Shown: positions 9,059-17,717, counted from the stretch's first letter. The stretch is 64,000 nucleotides of DNA from an uncultured Clostridia bacterium (GCA_934465535.1 CAKSKV010000002.1:62001-126000), one strand, 5' to 3'. The notes: generated by a model not told the origin, from the sequence alone. Numbers and translations: made by a program.

Positions 9059-9156
9059 CCCCGGGTATAAAATAAATACCGGCGGCGGTATGCCGCAGAA
9101 AGCGGACAGTTCGAAGCCCTCCTGTCCGGGCCTTAAGGCCGATAAACAAAACCAGG
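9059..9156 (+). promoter_or_regulatory. Structured queT leader, candidate riboswitch
   Basis: This 98-base gap holds several stems: GGTAT/ATACC near 9064-9080, GGACAG (9104-9109) with CTGTCC (9122-9127), and a GGCC-TTAA-GGCC palindrome (9129-9140). The loop of the GGACAG hairpin contains GCCC (9116-9119), able to pair with GGGC at 9128-9131 as a pseudoknot. No proper Shine-Dalgarno precedes the queT ATG at a normal distance. QueT genes are often controlled by preQ1 riboswitches; I could not match a known preQ1 class. Confidence 0.35.
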
Positions 9157-9783
9157 ATGAAAAAGAATAATACAGGTGCAGCACTCAGAAACAACATACG
9201 CTTTATTACGGTTTCCGCCGTGATAGCGGCGCTTTATGCAGCCCTTACGCTGCTGCTTCAGCCGGTAGCCTACTTCGGCGCGGCGCAATGCCGCCTCTCC
9301 GAGGGTCTTACCCTTTTGGCGTTTCTTATGCCGGAGGCAATACCCGGTCTTGCCGTGGGCTGCCTTGCAGCAAATATATTGGGGGGCGGTGCGCTGCCGG
9401 ATATAATCCTTGGCACCCTTGCCACCCTTGCCGCGGCCGCCTGCTCCGCACGGGTAAAAAACATGTGGGTATCCGGCATATTCCCGGTGCTTTTCAACAC
9501 CGTGCTTGTATCCCCCGTTATAGTCTATTGCTATATGGGCGGCGGAGCCTTAAGCGTCTACCTCGTCAATGCCGGATTGTTTGCCCTGTGCGAAGCGGCC
9601 AGCGTGTACGCAGTGGGCGTGCCCCTGGTGCTGCTGCTTTGCCGCTCCGGTGCGCTGAAACGCGCACTGCATATAAACATCACCGTCAAAAGAGGCCGAA
9701 AACAGCCGCTTCCTTCCCAAAAAGCCGCTTCTTCTCAACCCTCCTCCCCGTCGGACGGCTCTTTTGACAGCAAAGGAGAATAA
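9157..9783 (+). CDS. queT: QueT-type ECF substrate-binding membrane protein (queuosine precursor uptake)
   Basis: 208 residues with about five or six membrane segments. The core matches the QueT family: VIAALYAALTLLLQP, CRLSEGLTLLAFLMPEAIPG and GCLAANILGGG, then a C-terminal PVIVYCYMGGG-type segment. QueT is the S-component of an energy-coupling factor transporter thought to import queuosine precursors, sharing an EcfAAT module encoded elsewhere. The last 35 residues are a polar Ser/Lys/Pro tail. The start at 9157 has only a poorly placed AGG, which fits a translationally controlled gene. The next gene follows two bases after its stop. Confidence 0.85.
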   Translation: MKKNNTGAALRNNIRFITVSAVIAALYAALTLLLQPVAYFGAAQCRLSEGLTLLAFLMPEAIPGLAVGCLAANILGGGALPDIILGTLATLAAAACSARVKNMWVSGIFPVLFNTVLVSPVIVYCYMGGGALSVYLVNAGLFALCEAASVYAVGVPLVLLLCRSGALKRALHINITVKRGRKQPLPSQKAASSQPSSPSDGSFDSKGE

Positions 9784-9785
9784 CC

Positions 9786-10469
9786 GTGAAAAACATTCTG
9801 CAAAATAAAAGCACTCCATATGTGCTGGGGCTTATATGCGCCGTGGCCTTTTTTGCGGCGCATATATATTTTAACATCGCCGTTCCGCAGGTGAATCTCT
9901 GGAGCTATGAAGCGCTGTGCGAAATCGGCTTTCTTCTTATGCTGCTTTCCCTTGTGCCCTTTATGTGCGAGCGCATACTCAGGGCAAACGGACAGCACCG
10001 GGGCGCAGGCTTTACCGTGCTGCTCATAGCGCAATGTCTGTTTGCAGGCCTTGCCTTTGTTTGTTTTGTCCTTTCCGCCGTGCTTACCGTCGCCGCGCGC
10101 GGAACCCAAAGCTTGAACATTATAATGCTCATCGGACTATGCGCCGCCGCACTGATGTCTCTTATGCTGCTGCTGCTGCGCCTGTGCGTGCTCACCTCGT
10201 GCAATGGGGCGGTAAAAGCCGTCGGATGGGTGCTGCTTGGTTCCGCAACGGCCGCCGGCGCGCTGCTCCACCTTACTCTTTTGCTTGATCTTGTAAAGGA
10301 AATAGCCGCAAATGCAGGGCAGGGCATCGGCATACTGCTTTTCTGGTACGGCTTTGTTAATTTTGTATATATCATGTGCCTGTTTCTTGCAGACGGCGCA
10401 TGCATATATTTTGCCGTTCACACCGTCCGCCGCCTGGAAAACGAGCCCTCCCCCCTTATGTATCTGTAA
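9786..10469 (+). CDS. Unknown integral membrane protein
   Basis: 227 residues from GTG 9786 (ribosome binding site AAAGGAG inside the end of queT). Not recognised. It has about six hydrophobic stretches (around residues 11-30, 40-58, 75-98, 105-128, 140-165, 180-212) and no conserved catalytic motif that I can see. Hydrophobic segments are rich in Leu, Ala and Cys. It is tightly linked to queT and probably co-transcribed with the lytic transglycosylase 65 bases downstream, but the context does not fix a role. Confidence 0.75.
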   Translation: MKNILQNKSTPYVLGLICAVAFFAAHIYFNIAVPQVNLWSYEALCEIGFLLMLLSLVPFMCERILRANGQHRGAGFTVLLIAQCLFAGLAFVCFVLSAVLTVAARGTQSLNIIMLIGLCAAALMSLMLLLLRLCVLTSCNGAVKAVGWVLLGSATAAGALLHLTLLLDLVKEIAANAGQGIGILLFWYGFVNFVYIMCLFLADGACIYFAVHTVRRLENEPSPLMYL

Positions 10470-10534
10470 ATATGAATTCCGCAGTATGCGCAGCCTGCGG
10501 CCGGCCTTACGGCGGGCAGCAATAAAAAGGTGAT

Positions 10535-11116
10535 ATGAACAATACCGGATGCAAAAAAGCAAAACCCAAAACAAAGCGCAGCATGATCATTGCGCTGTCC
10601 CTTGCCCTTGTGCTGCTCCTGCTCCTTGCGGGGCTGTGGCGCATAAGCGGCTATAAACGCTTTTTTCAGGCCAGCGTGGAAAAATGGAGCCGCTATTATT
10701 CCGTGGACGAATACCTTATCTACGGCATGATATACGCCGAAAGCGGCGGCAGAGAGCAGGCTCAAAGCAGCGCGGGCGCAGTGGGGCTTATGCAGCTTAT
10801 GCCGCAGACGGCAAAATGGCTCGCTTGGCGCGAGGGCATTGAATACAGCGAGGAAATGCTGCTTCAGGGCGATTACAGCATTCGTCTTGGCTGCGCATAT
10901 GCGGCGTTTCTTTTTGAAAGGTATGATAATTACGATTGCGTCATTGCCGCCTATAACGCCGGCCACGGCACCGTGGACAGATGGCTGAAGGACCCGGAAT
11001 TTTCCCGCGACGGCAAAACCCTTTACCGCGTGCCCTATGCCGAAACCGAAAACCACATCGTGCGCGTCAACCGCGCCCGCAGCATTTATCTTGCCCTCTA
11101 TCCGCCCGCAGAATGA
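10535..11116 (+). CDS. Membrane-anchored lytic transglycosylase (SLT domain)
   Basis: 193 residues. An N-terminal uncleaved signal anchor (about 16-39, very Leu-rich) follows a Lys-rich start, so the enzyme faces the cell wall. The SLT/goose-lysozyme-like domain covers about 55-190: the catalytic Glu is in IYAESGG, followed by AVGLMQLMPQTA and AAYNAGHGTVDRWL, all diagnostic of the family. It cleaves the MurNAc-GlcNAc bond of peptidoglycan to give 1,6-anhydro ends. The short single-domain form resembles Clostridia and Bacillus wall-remodelling enzymes. No terminator is obvious after it before the promoter at 11252. Confidence 0.92.
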   Translation: MNNTGCKKAKPKTKRSMIIALSLALVLLLLLAGLWRISGYKRFFQASVEKWSRYYSVDEYLIYGMIYAESGGREQAQSSAGAVGLMQLMPQTAKWLAWREGIEYSEEMLLQGDYSIRLGCAYAAFLFERYDNYDCVIAAYNAGHGTVDRWLKDPEFSRDGKTLYRVPYAETENHIVRVNRARSIYLALYPPAE

Positions 11117-11251
11117 TTGCCGCACCGAATACTGCAAAAAATCATGCGCCGCAAAGGCCGCGCGGCTGCAAAATACAAGCATTTCTTCAGAAAAAACGGC
11201 ACTAATGCGCCCCAAACGCTCCGTTTGCCCAACAGCGCGGAATAAAAACGC

Positions 11252-11279
11252 TTGACAAAAGCCGCCGCAAAGATACAAT
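11252..11279 (+). promoter_or_regulatory. Promoter of the sorbitol-6-phosphate dehydrogenase-like gene
   Basis: Perfect -35 TTGACA (11252-11257), 16-base spacer, -10 TACAAT (11274-11279), about 130 bases before the start codon. This marks the downstream SDR gene as its own transcription unit. Confidence 0.7.
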
Positions 11280-11411
11280 AAATATAAATTATCTGAAATC
11301 GGCGCCGGCCGCATCTCCCTTTTACCGGCAGCCTTGCCGCAAAAGGCACACAGTCCCGTCCCCGATTTTGGGTACCGATACGAAATAAATAAAGAAAAAA
11401 GAGGTATTGCT

Positions 11412-12191
11412 ATGTCCGGAATCAATCTTAAAGACAAGGTCGCCGTAATCACCGGCGCCAGCCAGGGTCTGGGCGAGGCGCTTGCCATGCGCCTTTCCGA
11501 TGAGGGCTGCAAGGTCGTTGTGGCAGATATGAACTATGAAGGCGCGCAGGCCGTTGCCGCAAAGCTCAAGGACGCCATCGCAGTGGCTGTCAATGTAACC
11601 AAAATCGAGGATTGCGAAAAAATGGCGGCAGCCGCCGTTGAAAAGTACGGCAAAATCGACATTCTCGTCTCCAACGCCGGCATAGTCAAATCCGGCGATA
11701 TCCGCCAGTTCCCCGCCAGCAGCTTTGCCCTTGTGGTGGATGTAAACCTCAACGGCTATTTCAACACCGTAAAGGCGGTTGCCCCCTATATGCTGGAGCG
11801 CAAGCAGGGCGTCATCATCCAGATAAACAGCAAATCCGGCAAAAAGGGCTCCTATAAAAACTGCGCCTATGCCGCAAGTAAATTCGGCGGCATCGGCCTT
11901 ACCCAGTCCCTCGCTCTGGAGTTTGCCGATCAGGGCATCCGCGTAAACAGCATCTGCCCCGGCAACATGCTCTCCTCTCCCCTTTGGGTAAACAGCCTTT
12001 TCAAGCAGTACGCCGCCAATCAGAACACCACCGAGGAAGCCATCCGCGAAAAGTATATCAATCAGGTGCCCATGAAGAGAGGCTGCGAATATGAAGATAT
12101 CGCAAATGTCATGGTCTTCCTTGCAAGCGATATGTCCTCCTACATGACCGGCCAGGCCATCAATGTCACAGGCGGACAGGAAATGAAATAA
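11412..12191 (+). CDS. srlD: SDR oxidoreductase, sorbitol-6-phosphate 2-dehydrogenase-like
   Basis: 259 residues from ATG 11412. Classical short-chain dehydrogenase: cofactor motif TGASQGLGEA, NAG (in LVSNAGIV), catalytic Ser in INSKSGKKGS, and YAASK. An acidic residue after the second strand (VVVADMN) favours NAD(H). The C-terminal half closely follows the SrlD/GutD subfamily as I remember it (KFGGIGLTQSLALE, VPMKRGCEYED, TGQAINVTGGQEM), so conversion of D-sorbitol 6-phosphate to fructose 6-phosphate is the best guess. No sorbitol PTS genes adjoin it, and the promoter and terminator make it monocistronic, so the substrate is unproven. Confidence 0.85.
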   Translation: MSGINLKDKVAVITGASQGLGEALAMRLSDEGCKVVVADMNYEGAQAVAAKLKDAIAVAVNVTKIEDCEKMAAAAVEKYGKIDILVSNAGIVKSGDIRQFPASSFALVVDVNLNGYFNTVKAVAPYMLERKQGVIIQINSKSGKKGSYKNCAYAASKFGGIGLTQSLALEFADQGIRVNSICPGNMLSSPLWVNSLFKQYAANQNTTEEAIREKYINQVPMKRGCEYEDIANVMVFLASDMSSYMTGQAINVTGGQEMK

Positions 12192-12214
12192 GCCCTATCT
12201 CGGCTTTATAACGG

Positions 12215-12247
12215 TACCGGCTTTACAAAAAAGCCGGTATTTTTTAT
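12215..12247 (+). terminator. Intrinsic terminator after the SDR gene
   Basis: TACCGGCTTT (12215-12224) and AAAGCCGGTA (12230-12239) form a ten-base-pair stem with a short loop, followed by T-run 12240-12246. The stretch 12248-12460 beyond is AT-rich and shows no gene. Confidence 0.88.
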
Positions 12248-12462
12248 TCCGGTACACACGGCATATGTGCCGCCTGCTTCTTCTTTTCTTTAACGCTCTT
12301 CCTGCCGCCTTGAAGATACCCCCCTCTCCCTTTACGGCATTTTCGCCCCCAAGCCGCTTTTTAATTTTCGCATAAAAACAGTTTTTATCAGAAAATTTCA
12401 ATTTTCACCCCGATTTTCGTCAAAAATAAACATAAAAATGCGAATTTTTTTCAATTAGGGTA

Positions 12463-12492
12463 TTTACTCCGGGGGTACGGCTGTGTTATAAT
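12463..12492 (+). promoter_or_regulatory. Probable promoter of the hydrogenase operon
   Basis: TATAAT at 12487-12492 with a TTTACT -35-like hexamer at 12463-12468 (18-base spacer), about 95 bases upstream of the first hydrogenase gene. The first gene has a strong GGAGGAG ribosome binding site. Confidence 0.6.
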
Positions 12493-12588
12493 CATACAAT
12501 AACAATACATTTTAAGCCCGCACGGTATTCCGGGTGCCTCCCCGCAAACATCCGCCGGGCGATTGAAAACCGATCAGGAGGAGATAAA

Positions 12589-13077
12589 ATGGCTTTATCC
12601 AAAGAGCAGAAAGAGCTTCGCTTGGCCGAGCTTCGAAGCTTTATCCAGCTGCACAAAGACGACAAGGGTCCGCTTATGCCCATTATGCAGAAGGCGCAGG
12701 AGCTTTTCGGCTATCTTTCCCTTGAAACCCAAACGGTAATTGCAGAGGGTCTGGGCATCCCGGTAAGCGAGGTCTACGGCGTGGCCACCTTCTACGCCCA
12801 GTTTTCTCTTGAACCCAAGGGCCAGTATGTCATCGGCGTATGCACCGGCACCGCCTGCTATGTAAAGGGCGCCGCCGCCGTGCTTGAAGAGGTGGAAAAG
12901 CAGCTCGGCGTCACCAAGGGGCGCACCAGCAAGGACGGAATATTCACCATTCAGGATACCCGCTGCCTGGGCTGCTGCGGCCTTGCTCCCGTAATGGTAA
13001 TAAACGACGATGTCTACGGCCGCCTTGTGCCGGCGGATGTCCCCGGTATTTTGGCAAAATACAAAAACGAAGGCTGA
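12589..13077 (+). CDS. hydC: [FeFe]-hydrogenase complex, NuoE-like [2Fe-2S] subunit (HydC/HndA type)
   Basis: 162 residues of the NuoE/24-kDa thioredoxin-like ferredoxin family. An N-terminal helical part (LMPIMQKAQELFGYLS) precedes the cluster domain with ligands Cys85 and Cys90 (CTGTAC) and Cys126 and Cys130 (CLGCCG). The subunit relays electrons next to the FMN-bearing NuoF-like subunit. It is the first gene of a five-gene operon that ends with the catalytic subunit; this set corresponds to the NAD(P)-linked, often electron-bifurcating hydrogenases (Thermotoga HydABC, Desulfovibrio Hnd). Confidence 0.93.
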   Translation: MALSKEQKELRLAELRSFIQLHKDDKGPLMPIMQKAQELFGYLSLETQTVIAEGLGIPVSEVYGVATFYAQFSLEPKGQYVIGVCTGTACYVKGAAAVLEEVEKQLGVTKGRTSKDGIFTIQDTRCLGCCGLAPVMVINDDVYGRLVPADVPGILAKYKNEG

Positions 13078-13099
13078 GCCGCGGCAAACGGACAACGGT

Positions 13100-13645
13100 A
13101 TGGATGAAATAGCGCTTCATGTGCTGGACATAATACAAAACAGCGTACGGGCCGGAGCCCGCTGCATACAGGTGCACTTTGAGCGGCACGGAAATATGCT
13201 CCGGGTTACAATATCCGACGACGGCTGCGGCATGTCAGCGGAAACCGCCGCAAAGGCGTGCAGTCCCTTTGCAACCAGCCGCACCACGCGCAAAGTGGGT
13301 CTGGGGCTGCCGCTGCTTATGGCCTCCGCACAGGGCTGCGGCGGAAGCTTCGGCATTCAATCGCAGCCGGGCAAGGGTACCGTTGTGGAGGCGGTGTTTA
13401 ACACACAAAACATCGATTGCCCCCCCGTGGGCGATATAAACGGCACAATGCTGTCCCAGTTTGTGTGCCACCCGGAAATCGATTTTATCTACACCTTTTC
13501 AAACGAGCGCGGCAGCATGCGCACGGATACCGAGGAGATCAAACGCGTTCTTGACGGAGTACCGCTTGATACTCCCGAGGTCGTGGAGTGGATGCGCGCA
13601 GGTCTTGCCCGGGAATTTGAAGCCCTCGGCGAAAAGGAATACTGA
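13100..13645 (+). CDS. GHKL-type ATPase encoded within the hydrogenase operon
   Basis: 181 residues from ATG 13100. It contains the Bergerat ATP fold of histidine kinases and anti-sigma factors: N-box HVLDIIQNSVRAGA (about 7-20), G1 ISDDGCGM, and G2 VGLGLPLLMA. There is no phosphoacceptor His domain, no sensor and no membrane segment, so it is not a standard two-component kinase. A C-terminal part of about 70 residues (EIDFIYTFSNERG onwards) is not recognised. I recall similar ATP-binding proteins in hydABC-like loci of Clostridia. A role in regulation or assembly of the hydrogenase is inference from context. Start chosen by homology; its ribosome binding site is weak. Confidence 0.85.
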   Translation: MDEIALHVLDIIQNSVRAGARCIQVHFERHGNMLRVTISDDGCGMSAETAAKACSPFATSRTTRKVGLGLPLLMASAQGCGGSFGIQSQPGKGTVVEAVFNTQNIDCPPVGDINGTMLSQFVCHPEIDFIYTFSNERGSMRTDTEEIKRVLDGVPLDTPEVVEWMRAGLAREFEALGEKEY

Positions 13646-13763
13646 TAAACCCCGCTTAAAAAAGCACCTGCCGGCAGCGCCAGTCCGCACCGAAAGTCAC
13701 CCTGAATAAGGGACTTTATCCGCAAAAGGAACCAAAAAAACAAAACAGAACGGAGAAACTGAT

Positions 13764-14144
13764 ATGAAAAGCATAAAAGAGCTGGAAGAAATCAGACAGC
13801 GTACCCTAAGCAACATAAATATGCGCAAGGAAAACAATAATACCCGTGTGGTGGTGGGTATGGCTACTTGCGGCATCGCCGCCGGCGCTCGCCCCGTACT
13901 GCTTAAATTCATGGAGGAAATATCGCAGCGCGGTCTTTCCGGCGTCACCGTTTCCCAAACGGGCTGCATCGGCGTCTGCCGTCTTGAGCCCATTGTGGAA
14001 ATATATACGCCCAACAGCGAAAAGGTCACCTATGTAAAGGTCACACCGGACAAAGCAAGCAGGATAATCACCGAGCATATCGTCAACGGCAAGGTGGTGG
14101 AGGAATATACCATCGGCTGGCACGAGGCCAATGAGAACAAATAA
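13764..14144 (+). CDS. hndB: HndB-like thioredoxin-fold ferredoxin subunit
   Basis: 126 residues. HndB family: VVVGMATCGIAAGARPVL followed by VTVSQTGCIGVCRLEPIVEI, that is, one Cys in the first loop and a CxxxC pair in the second. The family's first loop has a single Cys (CGIAAGA), so cluster binding may be partial or lost. The protein also has a C-terminal VNGKVVEEY segment. In Desulfovibrio Hnd the equivalent subunit sits with the NuoE- and NuoF-like subunits. It lies 17 bases upstream of the NuoF-like gene, sharing the operon. Confidence 0.9.
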   Translation: MKSIKELEEIRQRTLSNINMRKENNNTRVVVGMATCGIAAGARPVLLKFMEEISQRGLSGVTVSQTGCIGVCRLEPIVEIYTPNSEKVTYVKVTPDKASRIITEHIVNGKVVEEYTIGWHEANENK

Positions 14145-14161
14145 CGGGAGGAATCAATACA

Positions 14162-15952
14162 ATGTATCGAGCACATGTACTTGTCTGCGGCGGAACCGGC
14201 TGCACTTCTTCAAATTCGCTTAAGATCATAGAGCGTTTTGAGCAGCTTGTCGCCCAGAACGGTCTGTCACAGGAGGTCAAGGTCGTCCGCACCGGCTGCT
14301 TCGGTCTGTGCGAGCGGGGCCCGATAGTCATCGTGTACCCCGAGGGCGCGTTCTATTCCCGCATCAAGCCCGAGGATGTGGACAGGATAGTACAGGAGCA
14401 CCTTGTCAAGGGACGCATAGTAAAGGATCTCATTTATCACGATAAAAAAGACGGGCAGGTGCACGAAACCTCCCTTTCCAATATCGGCTTTTATAAAAAG
14501 CAGCACCGCGTGGCTTTGCGCAACTGCGGCGTTATAGACCCGGAAAATATCGATGAATACATAGCCTTCGACGGTTATAAGGCCCTTGCCAAGGTGCTTA
14601 CCGAAATGACCCGCGAGGAGGTCATAGACACCGTCAAGCGCAGCGGGCTTCGCGGCCGCGGCGGCGCGGGCTTCAGCACCGGCACAAAATGGGAGTTTGC
14701 CTACCGTTCTCAGTCGGATAAAAAATATGTCGCCTGCAACGGCGACGAGGGCGACCCCGGTGCCTTTATGGACCGCAGCATACTGGAGGGCGACCCGCAT
14801 GCCGTGCTGGAGGCAATGGCCATAGCCGGCTATGCCATAGGCAGCGATCAGGGCTATATTTATGTCCGTGCGGAGTACCCCATCGCGGTAAAACGCCTCC
14901 AGATAGCCATAGATCAGGCGAAGGCCTACGGTCTTTTGGGCAAAAACATCTTCGGTACCGATTTCAGCTTCGATATCGAAATACGCTTGGGCGCAGGCGC
15001 CTTTGTGTGCGGCGAGGAAACCGCTCTGCTCACAAGCATCGAGGGCAAGCGCGGCGAGCCCCGTCCCCGTCCTCCGTTCCCGGCGGTAAAGGGTGTTTTC
15101 GGCAAGCCCACAATGCTCAACAATGTTGAAACCTATGCCAATATTCCGCAGATAATCCTTAACGGTGCCGAGTGGTTTGCCTCCATGGGCACCGAGAAGT
15201 CCAAGGGCACCAAGGTGTTTGCGCTGGGCGGAAAAATTGTCAACACCGGTCTTGTGGAGGTGCCCATGGGCACCACCGTGCGCGAGATCGTATACGACAT
15301 CGGCGGCGGCATCCCCGGCGGCAAAAAATTCAAGGCCGCACAGACCGGCGGCCCCTCCGGCGGCTGCATCCCCGCCAGTCATCTTGACACCCCCGTTGAT
15401 TACGATTCCCTCATCGCCATCGGCTCCATGATGGGCTCCGGCGGACTCATCGTCATGGACGAGGACAACTGCATGGTGGATATTGCCAAATTTTTCCTTG
15501 AATTCACCGTGGACGAGTCCTGCGGCAAATGTACCCCTTGCCGCGTAGGCACCCGCCGTATGCTGGAGATACTGGAGCGCATCACCGACGGCCGCGGCGA
15601 GGACGGCGATATAGAAAAGCTGGAAGAGCTTGCAAACACCATAAAAGCCACCGCCCTTTGCGGCCTTGGTCAAACGGCTCCCAACCCCGTGCTTTCCACC
15701 CTCCGCTATTTCCGCGATGAATACGAGGCTCACATCTATGAAAAGCGCTGCCCTGCCGGCCATTGCAAAAAGCTTGCCCGCATAGTGATAGATCCCGAAA
15801 AGTGCCGCGGCTGCTCGCTTTGTGCCAAAAACTGCCCCGTGAGTGCCATAAGCGGACAGATCAAATCACCCTATACGATAGATCAGTCCAAGTGCATCAA
15901 GTGCGGCGCCTGCATTGATAAATGCCGCTTCGGCGCTATCCAGAAGAAGTGA
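14162..15952 (+). CDS. hydB: [FeFe]-hydrogenase complex, NuoF-like FMN/NAD(P)H subunit (HydB/HndC type)
   Basis: 596 residues, ribosome binding site GGGAGG. Domains in order: thioredoxin-like [2Fe-2S] (about 1-110, CGGTGCTSS and TGCFGLCERG); NuoF core with FMN and NADH loops (GLRGRGGAGFSTGTKW, then NGDEGDPGAFMDR); SLBB-like part; [4Fe-4S] motif SCGKCTPCRVGT; and a C-terminal bacterial ferredoxin with two CxxCxxCxxxC sets (CRGCSLCAKNCP and CIKCGACIDKC). This is the flavin subunit where NAD(P)H oxidation and, in bifurcating enzymes, the coupling with ferredoxin occurs. All ligand motifs look intact. Confidence 0.96.
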   Translation: MYRAHVLVCGGTGCTSSNSLKIIERFEQLVAQNGLSQEVKVVRTGCFGLCERGPIVIVYPEGAFYSRIKPEDVDRIVQEHLVKGRIVKDLIYHDKKDGQVHETSLSNIGFYKKQHRVALRNCGVIDPENIDEYIAFDGYKALAKVLTEMTREEVIDTVKRSGLRGRGGAGFSTGTKWEFAYRSQSDKKYVACNGDEGDPGAFMDRSILEGDPHAVLEAMAIAGYAIGSDQGYIYVRAEYPIAVKRLQIAIDQAKAYGLLGKNIFGTDFSFDIEIRLGAGAFVCGEETALLTSIEGKRGEPRPRPPFPAVKGVFGKPTMLNNVETYANIPQIILNGAEWFASMGTEKSKGTKVFALGGKIVNTGLVEVPMGTTVREIVYDIGGGIPGGKKFKAAQTGGPSGGCIPASHLDTPVDYDSLIAIGSMMGSGGLIVMDEDNCMVDIAKFFLEFTVDESCGKCTPCRVGTRRMLEILERITDGRGEDGDIEKLEELANTIKATALCGLGQTAPNPVLSTLRYFRDEYEAHIYEKRCPAGHCKKLARIVIDPEKCRGCSLCAKNCPVSAISGQIKSPYTIDQSKCIKCGACIDKCRFGAIQKK

Positions 15953-15972
15953 CCGACAAGGAGGATATTATA

Positions 15973-17712
15973 ATGAATACGGTAAATCTGACCATAGACG
16001 GCGTCAAGGTGCAGGTTCCGGCCGGTTCCACCGTGCTGGAGGCTGCCCGGAAGGCCAATATAAACATTCCCACACTGTGCTATCTTAAGGATATAAACCA
16101 AATAGGCGCCTGCCGGATGTGCCTTGTGGAGATTAAAAACGCCCGTGCTCTGGCGGCTGCCTGCGTTATGCCCGTGGCCGAGGGCATGGAGGTAAAAACC
16201 AATACCCCCAAGATTCGCGCCGCACGCAAGCTAAACCTTGAGCTGCTGCTGAGCAACCATAACCGCGAGTGTACCTCCTGCATACGCAGCGGCAGCTGTG
16301 AGCTTCAGGCCATGTGCAACGAAATGGGGGTCACCACCGGACGGTTTGACGGCGCCAAAACCCCCAGCACCGTGGACGACATAAGCCCCTCCATAGTGCG
16401 TGACAATTCCAAGTGCATACTGTGCCGCCGCTGTGTCGCGGTGTGCAACAATGTGCAGAAGGTGGGCGCCATCGGCGTTATGAACCGCGGATTTGCAACC
16501 TCCGTAGGCTGCGTATTCGGCAAAAGCCTGAACGATTCCGTCTGCATAAACTGCGGACAGTGCATTACGGCCTGCCCCACCGGCGCGCTGCACGAAAAGG
16601 AAAGCATAAACGAGGTATGGAATGCACTGGCGGATCCCGAAAAATATGTGGTGGTGCAGCCCGCTCCCGCCGTGCGCGTGGGCATAGGCGAGGAATTCGG
16701 CCTGCCCGTGGGCACCGTCTGCACCGGCAAGCTGGCAGCGGCTCTGCGCAGGCTCGGCTTTGACAAGGTGTTTGACACCGATTTTGCCGCCGACCTCACC
16801 ATAATGGAGGAGGGCACCGAGCTGCTGGAGCGCATGAAAAACGGCGGCGTACTGCCCATGATAACCTCCTGTTCGCCGGGCTGGATCAAGTTCTGCGAAA
16901 CCTTCTACCCCGAATTCATTCCCAATCTCTCCAGCTGCAAATCGCCTCACGAAATGCTGGGAGCGGTTATAAAAAGCTATTACGCCCAGAAAAACGGCAT
17001 AGACCCCGAAAAGATATTCGTGGTATCCGTTATGCCCTGCACCGCCAAAAAATTCGAGGCAAAGCGCCCGGAACTGGGACATGACGGTATGGCGGATGTC
17101 GACGCCGTCCTCACGGTGCGCGAGCTTGCAAGAATGCTCAAAACTGCCGGCGTGGATTTTGTAAACCTGCCCGATGAGGATTTTGACGACATTCTCGGGC
17201 AGTCCACGGGCGCCGGGGTTATATTCGGCGCAACCGGCGGCGTTATGGAGGCCGCTCTGCGCACGGTGTACGAAACAGTCACCGGAAAAGAGCCGGAAAG
17301 CCTTGATTTCAGGGCCTGCCGCGGCACCGAGGGCGTTAAGGAGGCCGAGCTTGAAATGAACGGAAGCACGGTGCGAGTAGCCATTGCAAACGGCACCGGC
17401 AACGCGGCAAAGCTGCTGGATATGGTCAAAAACGGCGAAGCACACTACGATTTCATCGAGGTTATGGGGTGTCCGGGCGGGTGCGTGGCGGGCGGAGGCC
17501 AGCCAATTATAAATGCGACAAAGCTGAGCTATATTGACCCAAAAGCGCTGCGTGCCGAGGGTCTTTACCGCGAGGATGCCGGCAAGAAGCTGCGCAAGAG
17601 CCACGAAAACCCCGGTGTAAGGCGGGTTTACGAGGAATACTTTGAGCAGCCCGGAAGCCACCGCGCGCATGAGCTGCTGCATACTCACTATACCAAGCGC
17701 AATAAATTTTAA
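15973..17712 (+). CDS. hydA: [FeFe]-hydrogenase catalytic subunit
   Basis: 579 residues from ATG 15973 (GGAGG site). N-terminal plant-type [2Fe-2S] domain (Cys36, 47, 50, 64), a His-ligated [4Fe-4S] segment (NHNRECTSC), two [4Fe-4S] ferredoxin motifs (CILCRRCVAVC, CINCGQCITACP), then the H-domain with L1 TSCSPGW (Cys300), L2 MPCTAKKFE (Cys356) and L3 MGCPGGCVAGG (Cys500, Cys504). It reduces protons or oxidises H2 at the H-cluster. L1 has Ser in the second position of the more familiar TSCCP. No hydE/F/G maturation genes lie in the window. It is the last gene of the operon. Confidence 0.96.
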   Translation: MNTVNLTIDGVKVQVPAGSTVLEAARKANINIPTLCYLKDINQIGACRMCLVEIKNARALAAACVMPVAEGMEVKTNTPKIRAARKLNLELLLSNHNRECTSCIRSGSCELQAMCNEMGVTTGRFDGAKTPSTVDDISPSIVRDNSKCILCRRCVAVCNNVQKVGAIGVMNRGFATSVGCVFGKSLNDSVCINCGQCITACPTGALHEKESINEVWNALADPEKYVVVQPAPAVRVGIGEEFGLPVGTVCTGKLAAALRRLGFDKVFDTDFAADLTIMEEGTELLERMKNGGVLPMITSCSPGWIKFCETFYPEFIPNLSSCKSPHEMLGAVIKSYYAQKNGIDPEKIFVVSVMPCTAKKFEAKRPELGHDGMADVDAVLTVRELARMLKTAGVDFVNLPDEDFDDILGQSTGAGVIFGATGGVMEAALRTVYETVTGKEPESLDFRACRGTEGVKEAELEMNGSTVRVAIANGTGNAAKLLDMVKNGEAHYDFIEVMGCPGGCVAGGGQPIINATKLSYIDPKALRAEGLYREDAGKKLRKSHENPGVRRVYEEYFEQPGSHRAHELLHTHYTKRNKF

Positions 17713-17717
17713 TGAAA

